This document shows, one piece after another, positions 26,453 through 36,700 of a stretch of 64,000 nucleotides of DNA. The notes beneath the pieces are model-generated. The model searched no databases. It had not been told where the DNA came from and saw nothing but the letters and a program-made list of their open reading frames with translations. The stretch is taken from positions 4,464,001 to 4,528,000 of the forward strand of contig NZ_CP045915.1 in NCBI RefSeq assembly GCF_009650095.1, written 5' to 3'. Source of the DNA: Gracilibacillus salitolerans (GTDB lineage: Bacteria; Bacillota; Bacilli; Bacillales; Amphibacillaceae). Both the position numbers and the translations under genes were made by a program. Position 1 is the stretch's first letter, and each line of letters starts with the position of its first letter.

Positions 26453-26962
26453 ATGAGTCAAAATCAAAACCAGAGCCAACAACAGCCTGTGAACATGCAA
26501 CCATACACTCCACAAAGCTATTATGGTGTACAAAGCGGCTATGGAGGATATCAATATCCGTATGGACAAATGCCCCGAATGGACCAACTGGGACAATTGG
26601 GACAGATGGGACAGATGGGACAGATGGCGCAAAATGGACAACAGCAACAACCTTCCGTTTCAGATGTACCTGGAATGCTTCCAGCAGAAGAATCTTATAT
26701 CGAAAATATCCTAAGATTAAACAAAGGGAAAAAGGCTACTGTATACATGACGTTTGAAAACAATGACCGCTGGAATGCAAAGGTATTTAAAGGACTTATT
26801 GAAGCAGCGGGTCGTGATCACATTATTTTAAGTGATACGGAGACTGGTAAACGTTATGTATTATTAATGGTGTACTTAGATTATATTACGTTTGATGAAG
26901 AAATTAATTATGAATACCCATATAATCAAACTCCAGGGACAGTATCCTATCCGCCACGCTAA
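26453..26962 (+). CDS. gerQ: Spore coat protein GerQ
   Basis: Inner spore-coat protein of 169 residues, a substrate of transglutaminase Tgl and needed in Bacillus for localising the cortex hydrolase CwlJ. The N-terminus is low complexity, rich in Gln, Tyr and Gly, with an internal GQM repeat coming from a nine-base DNA repeat (26588-26630). The conserved C-terminal domain begins at about residue 70 (AEESYIENILRLNKGKKATVYMTF) and includes GRDHIILSD. ATG at 26453 follows AAAGGAG. Its presence marks the organism as a spore former. Confidence 0.93.
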   Translation: MSQNQNQSQQQPVNMQPYTPQSYYGVQSGYGGYQYPYGQMPRMDQLGQLGQMGQMGQMAQNGQQQQPSVSDVPGMLPAEESYIENILRLNKGKKATVYMTFENNDRWNAKVFKGLIEAAGRDHIILSDTETGKRYVLLMVYLDYITFDEEINYEYPYNQTPGTVSYPPR

Positions 26963-26981
26963 AAAGACAAACTTCAACAGC

Positions 26982-27010
26982 TCAGACACAAGTAAATGCT
27001 TGTGTCTTTT
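26982..27010 (+). terminator. Terminator downstream of gerQ
   Basis: GACACAAG and CTTGTGTC enclose a five-base loop and are followed by TTTTCTT. The next small gene starts 16 bases later. Confidence 0.65.
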
Positions 27011-27025
27011 CTTATGGAGGTAAAT

Positions 27026-27277
27026 ATGGTAAACAAAAAAGCTACAATCGATGAAATATCGGTCGCTTGTTTTAGCATAACACTAGTATTCGTTATTCTG
27101 GCATGGCGCAATGGATCGACTTTGTTAGGGATGATTGCATTAGCCTGCTTAAGTATTAATCTATTTATCGAAGCTTGGAAAGAGTGGAAAAAGGGGCATT
27201 CGTTTTTCTTTTCACAATTTGTGTTACGGGGTATTGGCATCATTGGGATTATGGTGCTTACTATTCTTTATATGTAA
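27026..27277 (+). CDS. Small membrane protein of unknown function
   Basis: Protein of 83 residues that I do not recognise. It has three hydrophobic stretches (SVACFSITLVFVILAW, LLGMIALACLSINLFI and VLRGIGIIGIMVLTILYM) separated by short charged loops (EAWKEWKKGH), so it should span the membrane three times. ATG at 27026 follows GGAGG at five bases; the longer frame from 26996 has no ribosome site. It lies between gerQ and a convergent DUF4190-like gene. Confidence 0.65.
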   Translation: MVNKKATIDEISVACFSITLVFVILAWRNGSTLLGMIALACLSINLFIEAWKEWKKGHSFFFSQFVLRGIGIIGIMVLTILYM

Positions 27278-27303
27278 AAAAGTGTGGAGTTCCACACTTT
27301 TAC
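27278..27303. terminator. Bidirectional terminator hairpin
   Basis: AAAAAGTGTGGA and TCCACACTTTT pair with almost no loop. It separates the small membrane-protein gene from the convergent DUF4190-like gene and carries T-runs in both directions. Confidence 0.75.
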
Positions 27304-27587
27304 ACATTTCCTGCCATACCTAGAAGGATTACACCAATCCAAAAGAGAAGCTTTAATACTATCGTTACGATGCCTAATGTAAGCGAGGCTTTAGCCACCC
27401 CTCTTTTAACAGGTTTGTTTAAACCGACAATACCAAAGATAATAGCGAGAACACCCAGAATATACGGTATGAAAGGAATAATATTTAAGACAACACCGAT
27501 AATTCCTAACACTAACCCCGCGATTGCAAGCCCGTTCCCTTCCTGTTGTTCCACAATAACTCGTTGTGGTTCCTGATGCAATACCAT
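27300..27587 (-). CDS. DUF4190-like small membrane protein
   Basis: Membrane protein of about 95 residues. A short cytoplasmic N-terminus (LHQEPQRVIVEQQ) is followed by the DUF4190 pattern NGLAIAGLVLGIIGVVL, a second helix and GLNKPVKRGVAKASLTLGIV, then a final helix. Function is unknown. The start is uncertain: ATG 27587 sits only two bases after AAGGGG, whereas the TTG at 27581 has better spacing; both give nearly the same protein. Confidence 0.7.
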   Translation of the reverse strand: MVLHQEPQRVIVEQQEGNGLAIAGLVLGIIGVVLNIIPFIPYILGVLAIIFGIVGLNKPVKRGVAKASLTLGIVTIVLKLLFWIGVILLGMAGNV

Positions 27588-27618
27588 CACCCCTTCCAAC
27601 ATTTCCCAAAACAATGAC

Positions 27619-27645
27619 CCTTTGATTATAGCAAAGGGTCATGAT
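27619..27645 (-). terminator. Terminator of ywdK
   Basis: TGACCCTTTG and CAAAGGGTCA enclose a seven-base loop and are followed on the minus strand by TTGTTTTG. It lies just after the ywdK stop. Confidence 0.65.
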
Positions 27646-27648
27646 TTA

Positions 27649-28017
27649 TTATATATACTTGATTACTGCATAGCCTAACAGCACCCATCCAATTAAAAAC
27701 GCTAGACCACCAATTGGTGTAATCATCGCAAATGTTTTGATCTGCGTCGTCGAATAGATGTAAAGACTGCCAGAGAATAAAAGAATTCCTGCGAAGAAAA
27801 ACCAGCCTGCTGACGCCATACTACCTGCTGAAATTTTAGGCATTAATAACCCTGTCGCAAGTAAGGCAACTGTATGGAACATTTGATATTGTACCGCTTT
27901 TTCCCATGTAGCAAGCATCTTTTCTGATAATTTTCCCTCTAAACCATGTGCACCAAAAGCGCCTAATGCAACGGCAAGAAAACCATTCAGAATACCTAAT
28001 AATAAAAAGATTTTCAT
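27649..28017 (-). CDS. ywdK: DUF423 family membrane protein YwdK
   Basis: Integral membrane protein of 122 residues with four hydrophobic segments. The DUF423 signature is clear: LNGFLAVALGAFGAHGLEGKL at the N-terminus, WEKAVQYQMFHTVALL near residue 40 and TPIGGLAFLIGWVLL near the end. Function is unknown. Position between gerQ and ywdI is as in B. subtilis. It lies about 20 bases after ywdI and likely shares its transcript. Confidence 0.92.
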   Translation of the reverse strand: MKIFLLLGILNGFLAVALGAFGAHGLEGKLSEKMLATWEKAVQYQMFHTVALLATGLLMPKISAGSMASAGWFFFAGILLFSGSLYIYSTTQIKTFAMITPIGGLAFLIGWVLLGYAVIKYI

Positions 28018-28036
28018 CTATTTCCCCACTCCCTAT

Positions 28037-28315
28037 TTAAAAGTCAAGTAGTGAATCTCCATTAGCACCGTCGTCTTCCACCTTTTTCTCTTGTTTTATC
28101 GATGGTTTTGGCGCAGGTTGTCCGACCATTTTCTGCCACTCTAAGTCTTTGATCGTGCTTGTAGATCGAGCCGGTGTACTATTATCTTGATCTAATAATA
28201 AATCTGTTAAAGATTGTACTGCTTTTGCATGCTCTCTTACTTTCGTTTCATTTTGCAGTGCTTGTTCACATTCCGCTATTATCTTTCGCAAAATCTGCTG
28301 ATTGGTAATCGCCAT
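28037..28315 (-). CDS. ywdI: YwdI family protein (DUF5327)
   Basis: Small soluble protein of 92 residues. Helical N-terminal part (TNQQILRKIIAECEQAL, then KVREHAKAVQSLTDLLL) resembling YwdI, followed by a disordered polar region and an acidic C-terminus ending LLDF. No function is established. Upstream of ywdK as in B. subtilis. Confidence 0.85.
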   Translation of the reverse strand: MAITNQQILRKIIAECEQALQNETKVREHAKAVQSLTDLLLDQDNSTPARSTSTIKDLEWQKMVGQPAPKPSIKQEKKVEDDGANGDSLLDF

Positions 28316-28339
28316 AATCGCTCATCCCCTCTCCCGTTA

Positions 28340-29677
28340 TTATACAATTCCAAGCGAATTTAAGAAAATGATAATGATTAAGATCGGCGCGATAAATTTC
28401 ACTAGTACATACCAGAGCTGACCAATTGGATTATTGGTTAAATCCGATGCTTCCAATGCTTCATGTTTGGTAAAATACCAACCGACAAATACTGCCATCG
28501 TTAGTCCACCTATTGGTAAGAAAACATTAGACGAAAGAAAGTCCATTGAATCTAAAATGTTTCGATCACCAATTAAGGTAATTTCGCTCCATTTTCCCAT
28601 TCCTAAGGAAACCGTGACACCAGATGCAAATATGACGATGCCGACGATAAGTGATGCGAATTTTCTTGACATATTTGCCGCACGCATCAGATATGCAACC
28701 GGTACTTCCAGCAATGAAATCGAAGAGGAAATAGCGGCTAAGCTTAATGCCGTAAAGAATATCAAACCAATGATATCACCGAAGTTCATTTGATAAAAGA
28801 TTTCCGGTAACGTGATGAAAACAAGTGGCGGTCCAGAACTAGGGTTAATGCCAAAGGCAAATACAGCTGGAAAAATCACAATACCTGAAATAATCGCAAA
28901 TAAGGTATCCATCACACCAATTCCCACGGTCGCGCCTGGTAACTGGTGCTGTTTCGTTAAATAACTTCCGTATGTCATCATCGTACCAACACCTAAACTC
29001 AACGAAAAGAAAGCTTGTCCTAATGCTGCAATATATACAGAAGGATCATCTAATACCGACCAGTCCGGCTGAAAGAGGAACGCAAGTCCATCAGCAGCGC
29101 CTGGTAACGTTATACTATAAATAGCCAACGCAATCATCATTAATGCTAAAATAGGCATTAATATTTTATTGGCAAGCTCGATTCCTTTTTTAACACCTAC
29201 TAAGACAATTAACATGGTAATCCCCATGAAAAGGGCATGCCAGAATAATGGTGCATAATCCTGTGAAATGAATGCCTCAAAGGATCCACCAAACCCTATC
29301 TCCGGCATCTCCGACATCGCACCTGTTACATATCTCCACCAGTAATACAGTGCCCAGCCAGCTACTACACTGTAAAAGCTAAGGATGAGAAAGGCACTCG
29401 CAACACCTAAATAACCAACCATAAACCATGGCTGTTTCGGTGCTAGTTTTTTATATGATCCGACAATATCTCTTTGCGCCTTCCGCCCGATACTCACTTC
29501 TACTAATAATAATGGAATACCGATAACTAACACACTTAAAATATATAAAATTAGAAATGCTCCCCCACCATTTTCACCAGCCACATAAGAGAACCGCCAA
29601 ATATTACCCAATCCAACAGCAGAACCCATTGCAGCTAACATAAATCCTAACCTTGATGCCCAATTTTCTCGTTGCAT
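28340..29677 (-). CDS. Sodium-dependent transporter, neurotransmitter:sodium symporter (SNF) family
   Basis: Membrane transporter of 445 residues with about eleven helices, the LeuT/MhsT fold. The first helix has the sodium-site motif GSAVGLGNIWRFSY interrupted by the usual unwound GLGN stretch; the extracellular loop and helix 3 contain VVAGWALYYWWRYVTG. Bacterial relatives carry hydrophobic amino acids with Na+, which would suit a saline habitat. Substrate is not predictable. It starts at 29677 and is separated from ywdI by 24 bases, so it may be the first gene of that transcript. Confidence 0.92.
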   Translation of the reverse strand: MQRENWASRLGFMLAAMGSAVGLGNIWRFSYVAGENGGGAFLILYILSVLVIGIPLLLVEVSIGRKAQRDIVGSYKKLAPKQPWFMVGYLGVASAFLILSFYSVVAGWALYYWWRYVTGAMSEMPEIGFGGSFEAFISQDYAPLFWHALFMGITMLIVLVGVKKGIELANKILMPILALMMIALAIYSITLPGAADGLAFLFQPDWSVLDDPSVYIAALGQAFFSLSLGVGTMMTYGSYLTKQHQLPGATVGIGVMDTLFAIISGIVIFPAVFAFGINPSSGPPLVFITLPEIFYQMNFGDIIGLIFFTALSLAAISSSISLLEVPVAYLMRAANMSRKFASLIVGIVIFASGVTVSLGMGKWSEITLIGDRNILDSMDFLSSNVFLPIGGLTMAVFVGWYFTKHEALEASDLTNNPIGQLWYVLVKFIAPILIIIIFLNSLGIV

Positions 29678-29793
29678 ATATTATTTTCACCTCTACTACC
29701 TATAAATAAATTCTTTCCTATTGTACACGATAGAATCTCGCTTTTCTACCTTGATTTTCAGATGATATACTAGTGTTACAAGGAGGGAGCGTT

Positions 29794-30648
29794 ATGCACA
29801 AAACCTTACGGTTAATCGGGGATCATTCCCCCGTTCAGCTTGTCCAGCCTGTAGCTGGTGGTGATATTAATCAAGCTTATTATGTCCAAACAGCTGAAAA
29901 CCATTATTTTATCAAAACCAATCAACACGTACCTGCCGATTTTTTTAAAATAGAAGCGGATGGGTTAGAACGAATTCGTGCGACCAATACCATTGCTGTA
30001 CCAGAAGTATATCATTATGACATCGCTAAAGATGATGAAGAAATTGTTTTAATAATGGAATGGTTGGAAGGTAGTAAAAATGCCTCCACCGGTCGTGTGT
30101 TAGGGGAAAATTTAGCCGCCTTACATTCAGCAGAAGCTGGTTCCAATTATGGGTTAGATCAGGCCACATTTGTTGGGGAATTGACTCAGCAAAATGTATG
30201 GTATGACAATTGGGTGGATTATTACAGAGAGAAGCGCCTCCGTCCACAAATGAAGCTTGCGATTGAAAAAGGAAGAATGAGTGGCAAAAGACGCGAGCGT
30301 ATGGAATCTTTATTAGCCAATCTAGATCAATACATACCGAAAACTCCCCGTGTGTCGTTGCTACATGGTGATTTATGGGGTGGAAATTGGCTAGCTGGTA
30401 AAGATGGGGAACCATATCTAATTGATCCGTCTGTTGTTTATGGCGATCATTTATTTGAGATTGCATTCACGGAGCTGTTTGGTGGTTTCCCGGCTGATTT
30501 TTATCAGAGTTATCAGGCTGCGTTTCCGCTAGAGGATTATTATCAGGATGTGAAACCGATTTATCAGTTATTCTATTTGCTGGTCCATTTGAATATCTTC
30601 GGAGAAGGGTATGGCGGAAGTGTCGATCGAATACTTGCACGTTATTGA
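29794..30648 (+). CDS. Fructosamine kinase family protein
   Basis: Kinase-fold protein of 284 residues related to fructosamine-3-kinases, which phosphorylate sugar adducts on amines so that the adduct falls off. The aminoglycoside-phosphotransferase-like motifs are HGDLWGGNWL (catalytic loop, near residue 190) and YLIDPSVVYGDHLFEIAF (metal-binding Asp). An N-terminal P-loop-like GGDINQAYYV lies near residue 21. ATG at 29794 follows AAGGAGGGAG; the frame upstream is not used. It is divergent from the symporter gene. Confidence 0.88.
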   Translation: MHKTLRLIGDHSPVQLVQPVAGGDINQAYYVQTAENHYFIKTNQHVPADFFKIEADGLERIRATNTIAVPEVYHYDIAKDDEEIVLIMEWLEGSKNASTGRVLGENLAALHSAEAGSNYGLDQATFVGELTQQNVWYDNWVDYYREKRLRPQMKLAIEKGRMSGKRRERMESLLANLDQYIPKTPRVSLLHGDLWGGNWLAGKDGEPYLIDPSVVYGDHLFEIAFTELFGGFPADFYQSYQAAFPLEDYYQDVKPIYQLFYLLVHLNIFGEGYGGSVDRILARY

Positions 30649-30684
30649 AAAAGAGCACCCGCTTATCTAATTCGTAATAGATAC

Positions 30685-31164
30685 AAACTGTGAACCAATC
30701 CAATGAAGTTTTTTCTTGACGTAGCTTTCTTCTATTCTGTTTATAGTTGAGTGCTAACTCGACGCTGCGGAAAAAATACTCGCTTTCCGTGGGGAACGCT
30801 TCAGCCTCCTCGGAAGCCAAGACCGCTTCCTGCGGGGTCTTCAGACTGTTCCATTCCCACAGGAGTCTCGCATTTTTTCCGCAGCTTAGATTTGTGTTCT
30901 AATTAAATGACAGGAAATCCAATGAATATAGTTCCCTAAGTTCTATTCAACGATAATCAGGACACTAAAATTAGCGTAGGCAGAATACGGAGACTCCTGT
31001 AGGACAGCGAGAGCTGAAGATCCACTTTGTGAAGTGCTTTCCTTCACAAAGTTAGCTGAAGCCGAGCCCACGGAAAGCGCAGTATTCTGCCGAAGCGGTG
31101 ACATAACACTCTCTACAGAAAGAATGGAAGAAAGCAAATCCACATGACAATTACTTCGCAGTTT
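30685..31164. repeat. Composite structured repeat element, copy 1 (about 480 bp)
   Basis: Bounded by 10-base inverted ends AAACTGTGAA (30685) and TTCGCAGTTT (31155-31164). Inside are two hairpin modules: module A about 30767-30885 with ends GCTGCGGAAAA and TTTTCCGCAGC, and module B about 30978-31092 with ends GGCAGAATAC and GTATTCTGCC. Both modules share GACTCCTGT, CTGAAG and CCACGGAAAGCG blocks, so they are related. The second copy at 55980-56448 carries the same core in inverted orientation. No protein is encoded. It occupies most of the 610-base gap between two convergent genes. Confidence 0.9.
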
Positions 31165-31259
31165 ATGGATTTTGTGCATCTTTTTATAAAATGACCGTTG
31201 TGTCTCAACTCTAGACTACGTTCAACCGCTCTTCCCTACAAAACAAAAGAAAAGCCATC

Positions 31260-32303
31260 TTATGATGACTTTTCTTGATATTGATAGACTTTATCCGGTG
31301 ATTGTTGTTTGTTTTTCTTTTCTTTCCACCATTTCATTATGTGATCCGTTTTCCCTTCGACGATTGGTTGGGTGAAGGTTACAACCCACTTGGAAGCTAA
31401 GAACCAAACGATTGCAGCTGCGATGACAGCGAGACCTAACGTATCAAAATTTTGATCTACTGCCAGTAAGTTCGCTTGACGTCCGTATTGAATAATAACA
31501 CCATGCAATAAATAGACATACATCGTATTTTTTCCTAGAGGTGTAAAAGAATAGTGTTTATTCGGGATTAAAAGTAACACCGAAAAGACCATTAACATTG
31601 CTACTATATATAACATAGAACGCATCAAACCACCGCTAACTGCCGCATCCAACCCTTGATATGAATGTGAACCAAATAACCACTGAGCTGGAATTGTAGG
31701 TGTCACATAACTCACGACAAATACCGCAATTAAAATGCCGATCGCTACTGCCTTTTTATTGACTGTCTGCCAACTAAATAATCGTTCCTTGGACAGCCAG
31801 TAACCAATTAAGAAAAACGGAAAAAAGACAAGTGTTCTCGATAAACTAAATGATGGGCCGATAAATGGTAAATAACCAACCAAAACACCAATGGCAAAAG
31901 CCAGTGGTATGCCATAAACAGGTTTCAGTTTTTTATATCCAATCAATAATATGTGCCAGCTGAATAAGCTCAACAAGAACCATAATCCCCAATGTGGGTC
32001 ATACAGCGTTGTATCCCAACTATTTTTACCAATCCCTAAAAAATAGATAGAATAAAACAGTTGGAATAAGAAGTACGGGAGTAAGATTCGCTTAGCTAAT
32101 TTCAACAAGTATCCTTTATCACTTGCCCCCTTGGCAAAAAAACCACTTACTAAAATAAAGACAGGCATGTGAAAAATATAAATCCATTGATAAATTACAT
32201 CGACTAATTGAATATTTGGCTTTAAAGGCTGAATTAAGTGACCAAACACAACTAAAAATATAAATAAGAGTTTGGCATTGTCAAAATAAGCTTCTCGTCG
32301 CAT
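31260..32303 (-). CDS. Acyltransferase 3 family membrane protein
   Basis: Integral membrane acyltransferase of 347 residues with about ten helices. The family-typical start RREAYFDNAKLLFIFLVVFGHL contains the conserved His used in acyl transfer, and WIYIFHMPVFILVSGFFAKG follows. OatA, WecH and related members O-acetylate peptidoglycan, teichoic acids or sugars; there is no extracellular SGNH domain here, so peptidoglycan O-acetylation of the OatA type is less likely. The basic C-terminal tail (WWKEKKNKQQ) is cytoplasmic. No operon partner. Confidence 0.88.
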   Translation of the reverse strand: MRREAYFDNAKLLFIFLVVFGHLIQPLKPNIQLVDVIYQWIYIFHMPVFILVSGFFAKGASDKGYLLKLAKRILLPYFLFQLFYSIYFLGIGKNSWDTTLYDPHWGLWFLLSLFSWHILLIGYKKLKPVYGIPLAFAIGVLVGYLPFIGPSFSLSRTLVFFPFFLIGYWLSKERLFSWQTVNKKAVAIGILIAVFVVSYVTPTIPAQWLFGSHSYQGLDAAVSGGLMRSMLYIVAMLMVFSVLLLIPNKHYSFTPLGKNTMYVYLLHGVIIQYGRQANLLAVDQNFDTLGLAVIAAAIVWFLASKWVVTFTQPIVEGKTDHIMKWWKEKKNKQQSPDKVYQYQEKSS

Positions 32304-32418
32304 CCTTTTATTCTCCCTTTTTATGGTTTTACTCCATATTACCCTCTATAAGGAAGAACAAAAAGTAATTCCGTTTATTGTTAACAATTTGTAAATGCGT
32401 TGTTATGTTTTTGAAATT

Positions 32419-33651
32419 TTAGAACGAAATAGCCCATGTGCCATTACGGAAAATCTCTTCTTTTTCCCCGTCTTTTGTAATACCATCAATATCCATATCT
32501 GCAGAGCCAATCATAAAGTCTTCATGGACAATACTGTCATTGACACCATTTTGATCCATTTCCTTCTCTTTCATATCAGATCCGCCTTCTATATTTGTTG
32601 GATATGCTTTTCCTAATGCAATATGGCAAGATGCATTTTCGTCAAACAATGTATTAAAGAAAATAATCCCTGCTTGAGAAACTGGAGATTCATGTGGTAC
32701 TAAAGCGACTTCACCTAAACGGGACGCGCCATCCTCATCTGCTTCTAACAACTGTTTGAGCACTTCTTCCCCTTTCTCACATGTGTAATCAACTACCTTA
32801 CCATCCTTAAAAGTCAATGTGAAGTTCTCGATTAACTGCCCTTGGAAGCTGAGTGGTTTTGTACTTGTAACATGGCCATTGACTCCGTATTTATGAGGCA
32901 TAGAAAACACTTCTTCTGTCGGCATATTCGGGTTAAACGTAACTCCATCTGTTGCTTTCGCTGCCCCTCCATGCCAAATATGTCCTTCCGGTAATTCAAT
33001 CGTTAAATCTGTTCCTGCTGCTTGAAAATGAAGCTTTGCATAGTTTTTTTCATTTAAATATTCACGAGCATTTCGTAATAATTGATTATGTTGTTTCCAC
33101 GCTTCGATCGGATCATCTTGATCAACACGTGCAATACGGAAAATTTCCTGCCATAGCTTCCCTTTCGCTTCTTCTGCATCTAAGTCTGGATATATTTTTT
33201 GAGCCCAGTCTGTTGTGGGATAACCAACGATTGACCAGCGTGCTCGATCGTTCATCATGTAATCACGATATTCTTTTAAAGCGGTAGAACTTGCTTTCGT
33301 TACCGCAGCCATCCGTTTACCCTCGATACCTTGCAAGAGATCAGGGTTTTCACCATAAATATTTAATAGAGCATAGCCGTCTTTTACCATACCCACCAAA
33401 GCATCCTTACGCCATTCTGGAAAATTCTCCAATACTTCCATTGATGCATGCTTCATTTTTAAATAAGTTAGTGCATCATCTTTCCATTCGACATGGACAT
33501 TTTTTGCTCCTAATTCGTATGCTTGCTTCACAACGATTCGGACAAATTCAATCGCTTCAATCGGTGCCTGAACCAATAATCCTTGACCTTCTTGTAAATT
33601 GACACCTGTATGTAATGCTAATTTTGCATATTTTCTTAGTAATTCCTGCAT
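32419..33651 (-). CDS. M29-family aminopeptidase (AmpS/PepS type), first paralogue
   Basis: Cytoplasmic metallo-aminopeptidase of 410 residues. The M29 architecture is visible: an N-terminal YAKLALHTGVNLQEGQ block, a middle PDLLQGIEGKR region, and the C-terminal metal-site blocks NPNMPTEEVFSMPH, EVALVPHESP, and NASCHIALGKAYPTN followed by VHEDFMIGSADMDIDG. It liberates N-terminal amino acids from peptides. The protein at 52778-54016 is a close paralogue with the same blocks. It is monocistronic and divergent from the RND pump gene. Confidence 0.93.
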   Translation of the reverse strand: MQELLRKYAKLALHTGVNLQEGQGLLVQAPIEAIEFVRIVVKQAYELGAKNVHVEWKDDALTYLKMKHASMEVLENFPEWRKDALVGMVKDGYALLNIYGENPDLLQGIEGKRMAAVTKASSTALKEYRDYMMNDRARWSIVGYPTTDWAQKIYPDLDAEEAKGKLWQEIFRIARVDQDDPIEAWKQHNQLLRNAREYLNEKNYAKLHFQAAGTDLTIELPEGHIWHGGAAKATDGVTFNPNMPTEEVFSMPHKYGVNGHVTSTKPLSFQGQLIENFTLTFKDGKVVDYTCEKGEEVLKQLLEADEDGASRLGEVALVPHESPVSQAGIIFFNTLFDENASCHIALGKAYPTNIEGGSDMKEKEMDQNGVNDSIVHEDFMIGSADMDIDGITKDGEKEEIFRNGTWAISF

Positions 33652-33727
33652 TTTTCATCATCCTCCAAAATATGGTCTATAATAATATGCTACCTGAACG
33701 ATTTAAAAATGCAAATGCAAACCTTTA

Positions 33728-33756
33728 TTGTTTTCATTTATTCTATTGTATACAAT
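33728..33756 (+). promoter_or_regulatory. Sigma-A-type promoter of the RND transporter gene
   Basis: TTGTTT (33728-33733) and TACAAT (33751-33756) are separated by 17 bases and lie about 24 bases upstream of the TTG start. The -35 box differs from consensus at two positions and the -10 box at one. Confidence 0.5.
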
Positions 33757-33779
33757 ATAAACATAGTGGGGTGAAGTGA

Positions 33780-36700
33780 TTGGAAACATTAATAAAATAT
33801 CGAAAAATAGTTTGGATTTTCGTTTTATTATTTATTATTACTGGTGTTTTTACATATTTACAAACGCCAAAGCGTGATATACCAGAAATCGAACAAAATA
33901 TTGCTTCGATCTCAACAGCTTACCCTGGGGCAAGTCCGGAAGTAGTCGAACAGGTTATTACAAATCCTATTGAAGAGGAAATACTTGACATTGATGGTGT
34001 TGATCAAGTGACATCTGCTTCCACGAATGGTTTTTCTACCCTAACGATTACATTAGATGATAACGCAAACACGGACTCAGTCTATTCCACGATACGGCAG
34101 TATGTGCAGGATGCTCAGAGAAACTTTCCAGATGAAGCAATGTCACCGGATGTAACAACAGATCTTGCTAGCTCAAGTGTTGCTACCTACCATTTACTGA
34201 GTAGAGACCGTGATCATCTGTTTTCTACTCGTGAACAACTAGAGGATTGGAAATCTAGCTTAAGCGAAATAAAGGGAGTTGCTTCTGTTTCCGTTAAAGG
34301 ATTACCAGATCAGAAAGTTGTTATTTCATTGGATCAAGAATTGTTATCAGAGAATCGGATTCAACCTCATCAAGTGATTGAAGCCATTCAAAATGAGTTA
34401 AGCCCAAGTGCATTAGGAACCGAACAAAATCAAGATCAGAATATTTTATTAAATATAGACTCTATCGATGACATATCACAGTTAGCAGACATTTACATAA
34501 CAGAAGATATGTATTTAACTGATCTTGCTACTATTTCAGTAGAAAACGAAATAGTAAAGGATTTGATTACACATCATAAACAAGCCGCATTATCAGTAAC
34601 GATTTTTGCAGAAAATGCTGTTAATATTTCAAGTCTACAGGCTCAAATTGATGAAAAAATAATAGAATTAAAAGAGGATTTACCGGCTGATGTTTCCGTA
34701 GAACAATTCTACTCACAAAGCACAGTCATTGATGAGGTGTATACGAATTTATTAATCTCTTTTGCGATATCTTTACTTGCTGTCATTGTCATTATGATTC
34801 TAGGATTACCATTATCTTCTGCTATTTTAGTGGCATTCGCTCTTCCGATTTCGATTATTATCGGCTTCATTCCTTTACCATATACAGGAGTAGACTTTAA
34901 CCAAATTTCGATCATCGGTATTATTGTAGCGATAGGTATATTAGTCGATGATGCGATCGTTGTGAATGATAATATTATGCGGCGTTATCAATTAGGAGAC
35001 CCACCACTTGAAGGAGTAAAAAAAGGGGTGAAAGAAGTCGGTGTCTCGATTGTGACATCCACTTTATTAATCGTGTTCAGTTTCTTCCCTTTGACTTTTT
35101 TATCCGGTAGTAATGGAGAATTTATTCGCGCTTTACCGATCGCCTTGATGGGGACTATTATTGCATCTACATTAATAGCCTTGACAGTCATCCCAACCAT
35201 TCAATATACAAGACAATTAAAGTTATACCGCACCAAAAAGCGCCATATCGGATTTTTAACAAACCTTTTCCGTTGGCTTGAAGATCAATATGCTACTAAA
35301 GTTTTACCAAAAACTATCAAAAAACCATGGCTTACAGTTATTAGTGGGGTGATCATTTGTATTTTATTACTGTTATTAGTTATAAAAGTACCCTTTGAAT
35401 TCTTCCCTGCTGCAGACCGTCAAGAAGTAACACTATCCTTAACGCTAAATGAAGGTACACCGATAGAAGAAACAGATCAAACATTAGCAGAAATAGAAAA
35501 CTATCTACATGGCAATGCCGAACATATCCATGAAACAGTTCGCTATACTGGAGGTGGCCTACCTAATATCTTCAATTCCAGTTTGACTAGGTCTGCTGAA
35601 AATACCGGTCAAATAGTTGTTCGTGTTGACCGTGATCAAACATCTGCCAGTGATTTTATCGAAAATTATCAAGAAGGAATACGAGAGAAGTTTCCTGATG
35701 GCGAAATTTTCTTAGAAACAATCGTATCAGGTCCACCGCTATCTCCAACGATTGAATTAAAAATACAAGGAAGAGATTTGGAAGTGTTGCTGGAAAAATC
35801 GACTGTATTAAAAGATAAATTAAATGAACTCGATTCTGTTGATATAGCAACAGTGAATGCAGGAACTAGCCAACCAGTAAAAACCTATGAGATTGACCGC
35901 GATTTCTTGGCTGAAAATGGTATTCCAATTAATCAAGTTAAAAACACTCTTCAATTTGCAAATGCTGGTATACCACTGTCTGAAATAAATAGCGAAAATG
36001 ACAGGTTAAGCATGGAATTAGTGTTAGATGAGGGAGCAGAAAATGCTATAGACTTAAGTGCCTTGAATGCTGTCGTCACTACGGAAGAAGGTATGCCGGA
36101 GATTTACACCTATGATGAGTTTGTATCTGTTCATACAGAAGAACAAATGGCTGCGATCACGCATGAAAATGGAAAGAGAAGCCTTATGATTGCTGCATAT
36201 GATTCTGGTGAAGGTAATTTTGCTTCCGAAACAGCAGAGGTGATCGAAGCGATGGATACAGAACTTGCCGAATTAGGTGACCATTATGCTTTGATTGAAG
36301 ATGGAGAAGCAAGTGCTGAGACAGAATTCTTTGTAGAGGTCGCTAAGTTGTTTGTGATTGTGTTATTCCTTATCTATATAACTCTAGCTGTTCAGTTTAA
36401 TTCTTTATTGACACCTGTTTTAATTACTAGTACTGTATTTTTAGCCGTGACAGGTGCGGTTGTTGGCTTATTTGTCAGTGGTGAGCCACTTAGCTTCCTA
36501 GCAGTACTCGGTATTGTGTCCTTATCAGGGATCGTCGTTCGAAACTCGATCTTAATTATTGAATTTATTGAACACAATAAACAGCGCTATGACGGTAATA
36601 CAGTTGATGCCATTATTGCGGCAGGCCGTGCAAGGTTACGACCGATTATTTTAACAACATTGACATCCATTGCCGCGTTAACACCGATTATTTTTATGGG

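Noticed and set aside
26588..26640. Short direct repeats of nine bases near 26600
   Set aside because: They lie inside gerQ and encode its low-complexity Gly-Gln-Met run, as usual for this coat protein.
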